Of a DNA stretch of 64,000 nucleotides, positions 36,746 through 45,659 are shown in pieces. This DNA comes from Streptomyces sp. LBL. GTDB taxonomy: Bacteria > Actinomycetota > Actinomycetes > Streptomycetales > Streptomycetaceae. The notes beneath the pieces are model-generated. The model was given only the letters and a program-made list of their open reading frames with translations, did no database searches and was not told where the DNA came from. Made by a program: the position numbers and the translations under genes. Every line of letters starts with the position of its first letter. Position 1 is the first letter of the stretch. The DNA is taken from contig NZ_JARXYX010000004.1 of assembly GCF_029893585.1 (NCBI RefSeq), positions 248,001 to 312,000 of the forward strand, read 5' to 3'.

Positions 36746-38064
36746 GCACCCCTGTCACCCTTGTGTCCACCGCCTCCGAGGAAGCCCAGCGCGAGGTCGT
36801 CGAACTCTGCGCCGAGCTGATCCGCTTCGACACCTCCAACCCGACGAGCGACGAACGCGCCTGCGCGGACTGGGTCGTGGACCGGCTCGCCGAGGTCGGC
36901 ATCGGGTCCGAGCTCGTGGAGAGCTCGCCCGGGCGGGCCAGTGTCATCGCCCGGATCCCCGGCGCGGACCCGGACCGCGGCGCGCTGCTGGTCCACGGCC
37001 ATCTCGACGTCGTACCGGCCGACGCGTCCGAATGGCAGGTGCCCCCCTTCTCCGGAGAGATCCGCGACGGCTACCTGTGGGGCCGCGGCGCGATCGACAT
37101 GAAGGACACCGTGGCCGTCATGCTGGCCACCGCCCGCCACTTCGCCCGCACCGGTATCCGGCCCTCGCGCGATCTCGTTCTCGCCTTCCTCGCCGACGAG
37201 GAGGCGGGCGGCAAGTACGGCGCGCATTGGCTCGTCGAGCACCGGCCCGAGTTCTTCGCCGGCGTGACCGAGGCGATCGGCGAGGGCGGCGGTTTCTCGT
37301 TCGCCATCGACGACACCCGGCGCCTCTACCCCATCGAGAACGCCCAGCGCGGCATGGCCTGGATGGAGCTGACGGCCACCGGCCGGGCAGGGCACGGCTC
37401 GTCCCCGAACGACGAGAACGCCGTCACCGATCTCGCCGAGTCCCTGACCCGCGTCGGCCGCCACACCTTCCCGATCCGCCTGATCGAGCCCGTACGCGCC
37501 CTGCTCGCCGAAGCGGCCCGCCTCCAGGGCGTCGACTTCGACGAGAACGACATCGAAGGAACCCTGGCGAGGCTCGGACCGGTCGCCGACTTCATGCAGG
37601 TGGTGCTCCGCAACTCCGCGAACCCCACCATGTTCTCGGCGGGCTATCAGACCAACGTCATCCCGGGGAAGGCCACGGCCCGCGTCGACGGCCGTTTCCT
37701 GCCCGGCCACGAGCAGGAACTCCACGACACCATCGACGAGTTGCTGCTCCCGTCCGTCACTCGCGAGTGGGTCAACCACGACGTCGCCCTGGAGACGACG
37801 TTCGAGGGCCCCCTCGTCGACGCGATGTGCGAGGCGGTACGCGCCGAGGATCCGGACGGCCACCCGGTGCCCTACTGCAACCCCGGTGGCACCGACGCCA
37901 AGGCCTTCACCAAGCTCGGCATCCGCTGCTTCGGCTTCAAGGGCCTCAAGCTCCCGCACGACCTGGACTACGGCCGCCTCTTCCACGGCGTCGACGAACG
38001 CGTCCCGCTGGACGGGCTGCGGTTCGGCGTCCGCGTCATGACCCGCCTCTGGCAGAGCTGCTGA
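36742..38064 (+). CDS. M20-family metallopeptidase/amidohydrolase
   Basis: This 440-residue di-zinc hydrolase belongs to the ArgE/DapE/CPG2 group. Metal ligands are visible in LLVHGHLDVVP (His, with catalytic Asp two residues on), WGRGAIDMKD (bridging Asp), LAFLADEEAGGKYG (catalytic Glu and a ligand Glu) and the C-terminal histidine in HGVDERVPLDG. The dimerisation domain lies at about 205-330, with a Gly/Ser GRAGHGSSPND start. It would release an acyl or amino group from a small amide. It is the last gene of the DUF1177 operon, followed by two hairpins. Confidence 0.92.
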   Translation: MSTPVTLVSTASEEAQREVVELCAELIRFDTSNPTSDERACADWVVDRLAEVGIGSELVESSPGRASVIARIPGADPDRGALLVHGHLDVVPADASEWQVPPFSGEIRDGYLWGRGAIDMKDTVAVMLATARHFARTGIRPSRDLVLAFLADEEAGGKYGAHWLVEHRPEFFAGVTEAIGEGGGFSFAIDDTRRLYPIENAQRGMAWMELTATGRAGHGSSPNDENAVTDLAESLTRVGRHTFPIRLIEPVRALLAEAARLQGVDFDENDIEGTLARLGPVADFMQVVLRNSANPTMFSAGYQTNVIPGKATARVDGRFLPGHEQELHDTIDELLLPSVTREWVNHDVALETTFEGPLVDAMCEAVRAEDPDGHPVPYCNPGGTDAKAFTKLGIRCFGFKGLKLPHDLDYGRLFHGVDERVPLDGLRFGVRVMTRLWQSC

Positions 38065-38120
38065 CCGGCTGCTCCGCCGGTCATCGATCCGGGCGCCTCG
38101 GATATTTTGCAGGCGCCCGG
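38062..38120 (+). terminator. Double hairpin terminator of the DUF1177 operon
   Basis: TGACCGGC (38062-38069, containing the stop codon) pairs with GCCGGTCA (38076-38083). A second, perfect 10-bp stem CCGGGCGCCT (38089-38098) pairs with AGGCGCCCGG (38111-38120) around an AT-rich loop. Confidence 0.8.
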
Positions 38121-38327
38121 GACCACACCGCGACCAGTGGCGCACGGCAGGCGCGTGACCCGACCGGCCGTCACGTCACCCGCCGGTCACAAGCGCCCCC
38201 TTTGACCCGTATCCACGCCATCGTGGGGTTTATGGATACTTCTCACCTTTTCACTGGTCGGCGCTGTGACGATGGCCACCGAGAGGACTCCACTTCTGCG
38301 GAGCCTCCGGGACAGAAGGACATACAC

Positions 38328-38714
38328 ATGCGAGTCAAACAGGCGATCGGCGCGGGCGTTCTGACCCTGGCCCTGGTATCCGGAGCCGGCTGGGCCGCCC
38401 AGGCCACCACCAGCGACACCGCTGCCGGCCACGCTGCCGCGGCCAAGGCGCCGGCGCGGGCGCGGGCCGGGGCCGTGGACGGCTACCAGATCGTCCAACT
38501 CCCCAACGCCAACGTGCCCAACTTCCAACGCCGGACCCTCTACTGCCCTGCGGGCAAGAAGGTCCTCGGCGGCGGCGCCGAGGCCCAGGGCAACGGCGCG
38601 GTACTGGTCGGCAGCTTCCCCACCCCCGACGGCACCGGCTGGATCGCCCTCGGCCGACAGGACGGCTACTCCACGGTCGGCATCAGCGTCTACGCGATCT
38701 GCGCCAATCCCTGA
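38328..38714 (+). CDS. Small secreted protein of unknown function
   Basis: This encodes 128 residues. A signal peptide (RVKQAIGAGVLTLALVSGAG, cleavage near AQA, residue about 26) leads to a mature domain of about 90 residues. The core GYQIVQLPNANVPNFQRRTL, then YCPAGKKVLGGGAEAQGNG and WIALGRQDGYSTVGISVYAIC, has two cysteines that could form one disulfide, and a Gly/Ser beta-rich pattern often seen in small Streptomyces extracellular proteins. The ATG at 38328 follows AGAAGGA. A perfect 12-bp hairpin terminates it. No catalytic motif is visible. Confidence 0.8.
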   Translation: MRVKQAIGAGVLTLALVSGAGWAAQATTSDTAAGHAAAAKAPARARAGAVDGYQIVQLPNANVPNFQRRTLYCPAGKKVLGGGAEAQGNGAVLVGSFPTPDGTGWIALGRQDGYSTVGISVYAICANP

Positions 38715-38732
38715 TCAGACAGTCCCGACATG

Positions 38733-38767
38733 GTGGTGGTTGCCGTCCAGCCGGAGGCAACCACCAC
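38733..38767 (+). terminator. Terminator after the secreted protein gene
   Basis: GTGGTGGTTGCC (38733-38744) pairs perfectly with GGCAACCACCAC (38756-38767), 12 bp, 19 bases after the stop codon. Confidence 0.8.
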
Positions 38768-38787
38768 ACGTTTGATCACTCCCATGC

Positions 38788-38999
38788 CTCACCCGGCGAG
38801 ACGGGCTCCCCGGCTGGTACATGTCCAGTTACAGCGGCGGCGATCAGGGCGAGTGCCTTGAGATCGTCACCTGGCCCGACGCCGTCCGAGTCCGGGACTC
38901 CAAGAACAGGCGGGGTTCCCAGCTCGCCCTCTCCCCGCCGCCTAGGCCGACTTCATCGCGTACGCCGGCCGGGAACGAGCGACCGGCGCCGCGCCCTGA
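38788..38999 (+). pseudogene. Frameshifted DUF397 gene relic
   Basis: The frame containing GWYMSSYSGGDQGECLEIV and WPDAVRVRDSKNRRG is a clear DUF397 domain, the small partner of XRE/BldB-type regulators. After LALSP the reading frame slips, and the expected C-terminus ADFIAYAGRERATG continues in another frame to a TGA at 38997. There is no start codon in a good position. The relic lies just upstream of the EACC1/caspase module. Confidence 0.7.
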
Positions 39000-39033
39000 C
39001 GCATCGGACGGGTGAGGAGGCGCTGGAGCGGGC

Positions 39034-39564
39034 ATGGGTAGGGGCGTGACCGAAGTGCGGGTGGGGATCAGCGTCGACGGCACGGCCGGGAACAGCACGG
39101 CCATGAACACCTCTGTACACGATCTGCGGCGACGCCTGTCCGCTGAACCGCAGTTGCGCGGCCGACTCCGGCCCGCCGACTCGGCGCCGCCGCCCGGCGC
39201 CATGGGTCTGCCCGGCGAGGCGCTGCTTGCCCTGCTCGAACCGGGCGGGGTCGTCACGACGTTCGCCGCCGGCCTGATCACCTGGCTGGCCACTCGTCGG
39301 ACCGCGTGCACGGTGAGCGTCACCCGTCCCGACGGGACGGAGATCACCCTCACCTCCACCAGCGTCACGAACCTCTCGGCTCAGAAAAGGGCCCAGTACA
39401 TCCGCGAGATCACGGCCGCGCTGGACGAGGGGGTCGCCGAGACCAGGAGCGCGCCGAACGAGGCCACCCCCGAGACCCCCGCCGCCCCGAACAGCACCTC
39501 CGGCACCTCCCGCACCTCCGGCACCACGACCAGGCCCGACGAGGGCACGTCACGGCAGGAGTAG
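39034..39564 (+). CDS. EACC1 (effector-associated constant component 1) protein
   Basis: This encodes 176 residues. The core (about 5-135) shows the EACC1 pattern: an N-terminal strand EVRVGISVD, LRRRLSAEPQLRGRL, a PPPGAMGLPGEALLALLEPG turn, a hydrophobic helix VVTTFAAGLITWLATRR and a final strand pair VSVTRPDGTEITLTSTSV. The last 40 residues are a disordered Pro/Thr/Ser-rich tail. EACC proteins accompany caspase or other effectors in actinobacterial NTP-dependent conflict systems and are thought to tether or license the effector. The next gene starts 3 bases after the stop, so the two form an operon. The start could also be GTG 39046. Confidence 0.8.
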   Translation: MGRGVTEVRVGISVDGTAGNSTAMNTSVHDLRRRLSAEPQLRGRLRPADSAPPPGAMGLPGEALLALLEPGGVVTTFAAGLITWLATRRTACTVSVTRPDGTEITLTSTSVTNLSAQKRAQYIREITAALDEGVAETRSAPNEATPETPAAPNSTSGTSRTSGTTTRPDEGTSRQE

Positions 39565-39567
39565 CAC

Positions 39568-42500
39568 ATGTCGGCGCCGGACAGCGTCCACGACGGCGAC
39601 TTGGGTGACTTCGCGGCGCCGGGTGCGTACGCGATCCTCATCGGTACGCCCGACCACGTCCCGGCCTCCGAGCTGCCCGATCTCCCGGCTGTCGCCACCA
39701 CACTCGACGACCTCGAAGCGGTGCTGAACGACCCGTGCGGGATGCGCGGCCGGGTACACCGCGTACCCCCGGACGCCACGTCGAGCGAGATCGTCGAGGC
39801 AGTGGAACGGGCTGCCCGGGAGGCGACCGGCCCGATCCTGCTGTGCTACGTCGGGCACGGCATCCTCGGCCCCGGCGACGAGCTGTACCTCGCCACCCGC
39901 GCCAGCCGGTCACCCGGCCGGATCGCCGACGCGGTGCCCTACGGCACGGTCAGAAACCTGCTCACCGAAGCGCCCGGCGGCAGCGTCGTCGTACTGGACT
40001 GCTGCTACTCGGGCCGGGCCAAGGTGCCCGGTGGCCCGGCGCAGGGCTCGCCGCCCTTCCTGGTCACTCGCCCGGACGGCAGCTTCCTGCTCAGTTCGGC
40101 CTTCTGGTACGACCTGTCGTACGCGCCCCAGGGCCACCGGCACACGCTGGTCGGCGGGCGGTTGATCGACCTGCTCACGGACGGCGACCCGGCCGGCTCC
40201 CCGTGGCTCACGCTGGACGGGCTGTACGAGGCCGTCGACCGCGCCTTCCACGGTGAATCGATCCGCCCCTGGCGACAGAGCGAGGGCACCCTCGGCTCCC
40301 TGCGGCTCACCCGCAACCGCGCCTACCGGGACCCCCACGATCCCGGCACCGAACCGCCAGCCGACGTGCCGTGCCCGTACCCCGGGATGGAGCCCTTCGG
40401 CACCACTCAGGCACGCCACTTCTTCGGCCGCGAGGACCTCACCCGGCGGCTGCTGGACGCCGTGTGCGACGACCCGCGGGAACCGCGGCGGGGCGACACC
40501 GCACCCGTCGTACTCGTCGGCCAATCCGGTGTGGGCAAGTCGTCGCTGCTGACCGCCGGGCTGTTGGCCGGTCTGGAGCGGCGCCGCGCCGAACCGTCCG
40601 CTCACGGCGGCCTGCCGTGGCCGCCCGTGCTGCTGCCCGCGCCCGGCCCGCGTCCTTTGCGCGCGCTGGCCGAGGTGTGGGCCAGGGCCACCGGCCGGCC
40701 GCCGAACGAGGTGCACCGGGCTCTGACCGAAGGACGGCTGACGGAGCCGTTACCCGGCCGGGAACCTCACCGCCTCCTCGTCGTCGACCAGTTCGAGGAG
40801 GTCTTCACCCGCTGCACGGACGCGAAAGAGCGTGCCCGTTTCATCGACGTCCTGACCCGCCCCCAGGGCACCGCCGAACCGCCGCGGGTGGTGCTGGGCC
40901 TGCGGGCCGACCACTACGGCGACTGCCTCACGCACCCCGGTCTCGCCCGCGCGCTCGACCACGGCCAGTTCACCGTGCGACCGATGAACGACGACGCCCT
41001 GCGCGCCGCCGTGGAGCGCCCCTCCCGGGCCGCCGGTCTGACCCTCGAACCCGGCCTGACCGACCGTCTGCTGCGCGACCTCCGGCACGGCGAGACCGGC
41101 CACGATCGCGACGCCGCGCTCCCCTTCCTGGCCCATGCCCTGCGCGAGACCTGGCTGCGGCGCAGCGGCGCCACACTGACCCTGGCCGGGTACGAGGCGA
41201 CCGGAGGGATCTGGCGTGCGGTCACGACGACCACCGACCACCTGTACGACGGTCTCGCCCCGGCCGAACGCGGAGCGCTACGCGAACTCCTCTTCCGCCT
41301 GGTCCACTTGACCGACGACGGGGTGGTGGTACGGCGCCGGGTGCCCGTGGCCGACCTGCTCGACGGCCTGTCCGCCCCGCAGCAGGTCGCTACCCGCTCC
41401 GTGCGCGAACGGCTCGCCACCGCCCGTCTGATCACTGTGGACCAGGAGTACGCACAGATCGCCCACGAGGCACTGCTTCATGCCTGGCCGCGGCTGCGGA
41501 CGTGGATCGAGGAGGACAGGGACCTGCTCGTCCAGCGGCAGAGGCTGGCGGACAGTGCCCGGGAGTGGGAGGCGGGCGGGCGGCACGGGGACCTGCTGCT
41601 ACAGGGCATCCGGCTGGATGCCGCCGTGGACCTGCTCCGGGCGGAACGGCTGCGCCATCGCCGACTGCCGCGTGCGGAGGAGGCCCTCGTCCATGCAAGC
41701 CTGGCGGCGGACCGGAAGCGGCGGGAAGGCCTCAGAAGGCGGCTGCGGGTCCTCGTGTCCCTGCTGTGCGCGTTGGCGGTCGTCGCGGTGCTCGCCGTGT
41801 GGCAGACCGTCGAGGCGAACCGGCAACGCGGCGAAGCCCAGGACCAACGGCGGTTGACCACGCTGCGCGCCCTCATCGCCGAGTCGCAGAACCTGCGCGA
41901 CGAGAACCCGCGGCTGTCCCTGAGACTCGCCCTGGCCGCCCACCGGATCGAGCCCACCGCGGAGTCGCGGGCCGCCGTGTTCGGCACCCTGGCGGAGAGC
42001 CGGTACGCCGGAAGTACCTCCGATGAGCGTGCGGTCACGGCCGGCCCCGGTGTCCTCAGCCGCGACGGCCGGCTACAGGCCGCCGCGCAACGGGACAGCA
42101 TCGGTCTGTGGGACGTCTCGGACGCCACCCGGCGCAGACAGCTCGCGACGCTCAAGGGCTGCGGCGAGTACCCCAACGGTCTCGTGTTCAGTGCCAACGG
42201 CCGCATGCTGGCCGGTGCCTGCGACAACGGCACCGTCGTCGTGTGGTCGCTGGCGGACCTGAAACATCCGCGGCGCGCGGCCGTCCTGAGGGTCGACGGC
42301 CTGACGGGCAATCCCTCAGGAGTCGCCTTCAGCACGGACGGAGAGCTGCTGGCCGCCGCCGGATGGGGTGACGGCGAGAGGGCCTCCGCGCCGGACCGAT
42401 CCGTTGTCCTGTGGAGCCTCTCCGGGAACAAGCCACGGCGAGTGGCCGTGGAGCGTGGCGTCTACGACAACAGCGTCGTGCTCTTCAGCCCGGACGGGCG

Positions 42501-44091
42501 GACCCTGGTGAGTTCGACGGGGCGGGTCGAGGCCAAGGAGGAACCCACCGACCGCAACTCCATCACCCACACCTCGGGCGCCACCGTGTGGGACGTCTCC
42601 ACGCCGGCGCGACCACGACGGCTGACCCGCTTGGACCGGGTTGACGAAAAGATGGCCTTCAGCCCCGACGGCCGGCTACTCGCCACGGACCATGACAACG
42701 ACGTCGTGCTGTGGGACATCACCAGCCCCGCGCAGCCCAAGGCGCGAGCGGCCTGGCGCGCTCACAAAGAATCCGTCACCGCTCTCACATTCGACCGATC
42801 GGGAAAACGGCTGGCCACGGGCTCGTCCGACGACTTGGTGACGGTGTGGGACGTCGAGAACAGCGCAAAGCCCCAGCAGGAAGTGACACTGAGAGGCCAC
42901 GAGAGAGCGCCGCTGGACATGGTCTTCGGCGAGGACACCCTGACGGCCGTCAGCCCGGAGGAGGTCATCCGCTGGAGTCTCGACGTCCCCGGACGGCCCG
43001 AGGTCCTGGCGACCATAGGCGACCTGGACGGTCACACCGCGGCGGCCGCCATCACGCCGGACGGGAAGACCATGGCCCTCGCCGGTTACGGACAGACGAT
43101 CACCCTGTGGAACATGACCGACCCGAGCCGCCCGAAACGCGTCGGGTCCGTGGATGTGAAGGCGTTCGTCCAGGATCTCGCCGTCAGCGCCGACGGAAAC
43201 ATCCTCGCGGGGGCCGATCGCAAGGACAGGATCACCCTCTGGGACATCACCGAGTCCACCCGGCCTCGTCAGCTGTCGGTCATCAACCCCGTCAGGAAGC
43301 GCGGCGACGCCAACTGGATGCATCTCAACTTCTCGCCGCGCGGCGCGACCCTGGTCGCCAACGGCGCGGCGACGCTGGTCTCCGACGGATGGGCCGCGCT
43401 GTGGGACGTGAAGGACCCCGAGCACCCCGAGGAACTGGGCGCGTTCAAGAAGGGGGTGACTCCCCTGACGTCGGCCGAGTTCAGCCCCGACGGCGAGCTG
43501 TTGTCGGTGCCCTCCGGCACCGACACGTACCTGGTCCGCTACCGCTCGCCCTCCGCCGAACCGATCCATCTCCGTGACGCGTTCGCCGATTCCGCCTTCT
43601 CCCCAGACGGCAAACTGCTCGCCACCGCGCTGAGCAAGGAACTGCTCTTCCTGGACATCAGCTCCCCGGAGAAGCCCCGCAAGGTCGCCGAGACACCGAA
43701 GGGGGACGAGGACTCCAAAAATCCCGTCTTCCACCCCGACGGGAACCTCCTCGCCACCACCACCGAGTCCGGAGACATCCGTCTGACCGATGTCGGAGAC
43801 CTGTCCCGCCTGCATACGGCCGCGACCCTGTCCGCCTCCGAGCAGCTGACCCTGCTCGCCTTCAGCCCCGACGGCCGCCTCGCCGTGACCTCCCTGTACG
43901 GCGGCCCGGTCCAGATCTGGGACCTGCACGCCCTCCCCGCCATCAGCGCCGATCCCATCGGCAGGGCTTGCAAGCTGGCGGGTGGAGGGCTCCCCGAGGA
44001 CAACCCTCTGAAGCCCCTCGAGGACAAGTGGTCGACGTATGTGTCAGGACTCCCGTACCAGGACAGCTGTCCAGAGCACGGGGAGTCCTGA
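39568..44091 (+). CDS. Caspase-like peptidase / nSTAND1 ATPase / WD40 sensor protein
   Basis: This 1507-residue protein has a three-part layout seen in predicted bacterial conflict systems. Residues about 18-215 are a caspase-like domain with His97 (CYVGHGI) and Cys146 (VVLDCCYSG). The linker PYPGMEPFGTTQARHFFGRE opens a STAND-type NTPase with Walker A GQSGVGKSS (318-326) and a Walker B-like LLVVDQFEE. A membrane-like helix (LRVLVSLLCALAVVAVLAVW) lies near residue 730. From about residue 815 to the end there are 14 WD40-like repeats, enough for two seven-bladed propellers, which would sense the trigger. Activation should release the protease. The ribosome binding site CAGGAG overlaps the EACC1 stop. 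Confidence 0.9.
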   Translation: MSAPDSVHDGDLGDFAAPGAYAILIGTPDHVPASELPDLPAVATTLDDLEAVLNDPCGMRGRVHRVPPDATSSEIVEAVERAAREATGPILLCYVGHGILGPGDELYLATRASRSPGRIADAVPYGTVRNLLTEAPGGSVVVLDCCYSGRAKVPGGPAQGSPPFLVTRPDGSFLLSSAFWYDLSYAPQGHRHTLVGGRLIDLLTDGDPAGSPWLTLDGLYEAVDRAFHGESIRPWRQSEGTLGSLRLTRNRAYRDPHDPGTEPPADVPCPYPGMEPFGTTQARHFFGREDLTRRLLDAVCDDPREPRRGDTAPVVLVGQSGVGKSSLLTAGLLAGLERRRAEPSAHGGLPWPPVLLPAPGPRPLRALAEVWARATGRPPNEVHRALTEGRLTEPLPGREPHRLLVVDQFEEVFTRCTDAKERARFIDVLTRPQGTAEPPRVVLGLRADHYGDCLTHPGLARALDHGQFTVRPMNDDALRAAVERPSRAAGLTLEPGLTDRLLRDLRHGETGHDRDAALPFLAHALRETWLRRSGATLTLAGYEATGGIWRAVTTTTDHLYDGLAPAERGALRELLFRLVHLTDDGVVVRRRVPVADLLDGLSAPQQVATRSVRERLATARLITVDQEYAQIAHEALLHAWPRLRTWIEEDRDLLVQRQRLADSAREWEAGGRHGDLLLQGIRLDAAVDLLRAERLRHRRLPRAEEALVHASLAADRKRREGLRRRLRVLVSLLCALAVVAVLAVWQTVEANRQRGEAQDQRRLTTLRALIAESQNLRDENPRLSLRLALAAHRIEPTAESRAAVFGTLAESRYAGSTSDERAVTAGPGVLSRDGRLQAAAQRDSIGLWDVSDATRRRQLATLKGCGEYPNGLVFSANGRMLAGACDNGTVVVWSLADLKHPRRAAVLRVDGLTGNPSGVAFSTDGELLAAAGWGDGERASAPDRSVVLWSLSGNKPRRVAVERGVYDNSVVLFSPDGRTLVSSTGRVEAKEEPTDRNSITHTSGATVWDVSTPARPRRLTRLDRVDEKMAFSPDGRLLATDHDNDVVLWDITSPAQPKARAAWRAHKESVTALTFDRSGKRLATGSSDDLVTVWDVENSAKPQQEVTLRGHERAPLDMVFGEDTLTAVSPEEVIRWSLDVPGRPEVLATIGDLDGHTAAAAITPDGKTMALAGYGQTITLWNMTDPSRPKRVGSVDVKAFVQDLAVSADGNILAGADRKDRITLWDITESTRPRQLSVINPVRKRGDANWMHLNFSPRGATLVANGAATLVSDGWAALWDVKDPEHPEELGAFKKGVTPLTSAEFSPDGELLSVPSGTDTYLVRYRSPSAEPIHLRDAFADSAFSPDGKLLATALSKELLFLDISSPEKPRKVAETPKGDEDSKNPVFHPDGNLLATTTESGDIRLTDVGDLSRLHTAATLSASEQLTLLAFSPDGRLAVTSLYGGPVQIWDLHALPAISADPIGRACKLAGGGLPEDNPLKPLEDKWSTYVSGLPYQDSCPEHGES

Positions 44092-44120
44092 CCGCCCTGA
44101 CCGCTGAGGGTGCCCTCGCG

Positions 44121-44768
44121 TCACCTTCGCCAGAACAGGTGGTGCGTCACGCCGCTCGGGCTGGGCACGACCTCCAGGTGGAACCGGTCGAGCAGCTCAT
44201 CGGGGGACTCCCACAGTCGCAGTCCGGACCCGAGCTTTACCGGCGAGACCACCACATGCATGGCGTCGACGAGGTCAGCGTCAAGGAACTGCCGAATGGT
44301 GGTGACCCCGCCGCCGAGTCGGACGTCCTTGCCCTTCGCCGCTTCCCGCGCCCGTTCGAGGACCGTGGCCGGGTCGCTGTCGACGAAGTGGAACGTGGTG
44401 TCGGAGAGCGTGAACGAAGGGCGCGGGTGATGGGTCATGACGAACACCGGTGTGTGGAACGGGGGCTCCTCCCCCCACCAGCCGCGCCACTCGTGGTCCG
44501 GCCAGGGCCCGCGTTGGGGCCCGAACTTGTTGCGGCCCATGATCTCGGCCCCGATGTTGCGTGCGAAGTCTCGCGTGAAGTAGTCGTCGAGGCCCCGGCT
44601 CCCTCCGGGATCGGTGCGCATGGGCCAGCTCGCCGTGGCTCCGGCCCAGGTGAACAGCCTCGCCGGGTCGACGGCGTGGCCGAACGGACTCTCAAGGCTC
44701 TGATCCTCACCGGCACCGATTCCGTCACTCGAGACGGTGAAGTTCATGACTCTCAGCAGTTGATTCAC
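44121..44768 (-). CDS. RibD C-terminal / dihydrofolate reductase-like protein
   Basis: This encodes 215 residues. The fold is that of the RibD reductase domain. VMNFTVSSDGIGAGEDQSLE is the N-terminal signature, MGRNKFGPQRG the substrate loop, PVFVMTHHPRPSF a conserved strand and DVRLGGGVTTIRQFLDADLV the nucleotide-binding Gly-rich motif. Such stand-alone members are NAD(P)H reductases with unknown substrates. The GTG at 44768 is preferred over upstream frames because GAGGAA lies just before it. It is convergent with the caspase gene, 29 bases away, and probably not part of that operon. Confidence 0.85.
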   Translation of the reverse strand: MNQLLRVMNFTVSSDGIGAGEDQSLESPFGHAVDPARLFTWAGATASWPMRTDPGGSRGLDDYFTRDFARNIGAEIMGRNKFGPQRGPWPDHEWRGWWGEEPPFHTPVFVMTHHPRPSFTLSDTTFHFVDSDPATVLERAREAAKGKDVRLGGGVTTIRQFLDADLVDAMHVVVSPVKLGSGLRLWESPDELLDRFHLEVVPSPSGVTHHLFWRR

Positions 44769-44938
44769 GTGTTTCCTCGTCAGGTCCTGGCGCGTCATCG
44801 TGGGGCGAGGCGCCTCACATCATGACGTCGAACGGCAGGTGGCCGGATCGACAGCGGCCCGCAACTTTTTTCCAAAGCGAAGACTGTGCCTGGTACCGAT
44901 CGCCGGATCCTTCGGGTTCGTCACCATGCTCACGTACC
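44769..44938. other. Spacer between the reductase and the PIN toxin genes
   Basis: These 170 bases contain a weakly AT-rich part near 44865-44885 and no coding sense that I recognise. Confidence 0.3.
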
Positions 44939-45331
44939 TCAACGGTTCAGGTCCATGATCCCGACCCCGAGTCCTTGGTACGGCTCCGGTGCCACGGTGG
45001 CGATCAGACCGCCCGTGGGGAGCGTCTGGTTCGGGCGGGCGGTGTGGACGGCGGCGGATATGCCGAAGTCGACGCCTGCGCGACCCAGTTCGGCGATGGT
45101 CACCACCATGGCGTAGTCGTCGTCGATGAGATGGAGAACGTCCACCAGCACACCCACGTGGCCGACGATCCCGGCGCGTCGGCGCTCGGCCTCCAGGAGA
45201 CACAGGACAGGGACCCACAGACGCACGTCGTCACTGGAGGCAGCGGCATGGATGAGGCCGGAAACCTGCTTGTCCCCTCCCAACGCCAGGAGGGTGGGGG
45301 TGTCGAGGACGTAGTGTTCGGGCCAGCTCAA
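44939..45331 (-). CDS. PIN-domain ribonuclease toxin (VapC-like)
   Basis: This encodes 130 residues with a PIN-like fold. The first catalytic Asp is in HYVLDTPTLLALG, a Glu is in VPVLCLLEAERRRAG, and further acidic residues are in LIDDDYAMVV and GVDFGISAA. Overall similarity to PIN nucleases is moderate, so activity is not certain. The start is a TTG that overlaps the antitoxin stop as TTGA (45328-45331), the usual coupled arrangement. Antitoxin-first order and a perfect palindrome upstream support a type II toxin-antitoxin pair. Confidence 0.75.
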   Translation of the reverse strand: MSWPEHYVLDTPTLLALGGDKQVSGLIHAAASSDDVRLWVPVLCLLEAERRRAGIVGHVGVLVDVLHLIDDDYAMVVTIAELGRAGVDFGISAAVHTARPNQTLPTGGLIATVAPEPYQGLGVGIMDLNR

Positions 45332-45609
45332 GGGGACGACTCCGTCTCGGCCGGGGCGGCGCGGTGAGCGGCGGCGGCCTCCCGCATCTTGCGCCGCATC
45401 TCGGCGGACTCCTCGTCCGAAACGTAGTGCCCGAAGCGCTCGGCGAGCACCGCACGCGTGCGGTCGGCCCGTTCCCCGATCTGCTCGGGAGTCAGCGTCT
45501 GAGCGGCTATGTCCTGCATGAGGGCACGGAGACTGGTGCCTCGCGCCTCGGCCACGGCGGCCAGTTGATCACGGACTTCGGCGGGCACGCGGATCATGAC
45601 GTCGGACAT
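45328..45609 (-). CDS. Ribbon-helix-helix type antitoxin
   Basis: This encodes 93 residues. The first 40 (MSDVMIRVPAEVRDQLAAVA and ARGTSLRALMQDIA) form a ribbon-helix-helix DNA-binding domain. The charged C-terminus (ERADRTRAVLAERF and DEESAEMRRKMREAAAAHR) would wrap the toxin. The start at ATG 45609 lies 7 bases from a perfect palindrome, so the protein almost certainly represses its own promoter. The toxin gene follows with an overlap. Confidence 0.85.
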   Translation of the reverse strand: MSDVMIRVPAEVRDQLAAVAEARGTSLRALMQDIAAQTLTPEQIGERADRTRAVLAERFGHYVSDEESAEMRRKMREAAAAHRAAPAETESSP

Positions 45610-45616
45610 GCGTCGA

Positions 45617-45633
45617 GTATACGTCACGTATAC
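45617..45633. promoter_or_regulatory. Palindromic operator of the toxin-antitoxin operon
   Basis: GTATACGTCACGTATAC has perfect 8-bp arms around one base and ends 8 bases before the antitoxin start. It also contains candidate -10 sequence. Confidence 0.8.
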
Positions 45634-45659
45634 GTCGACGGGCGGAGAGTAGGGTCGCC

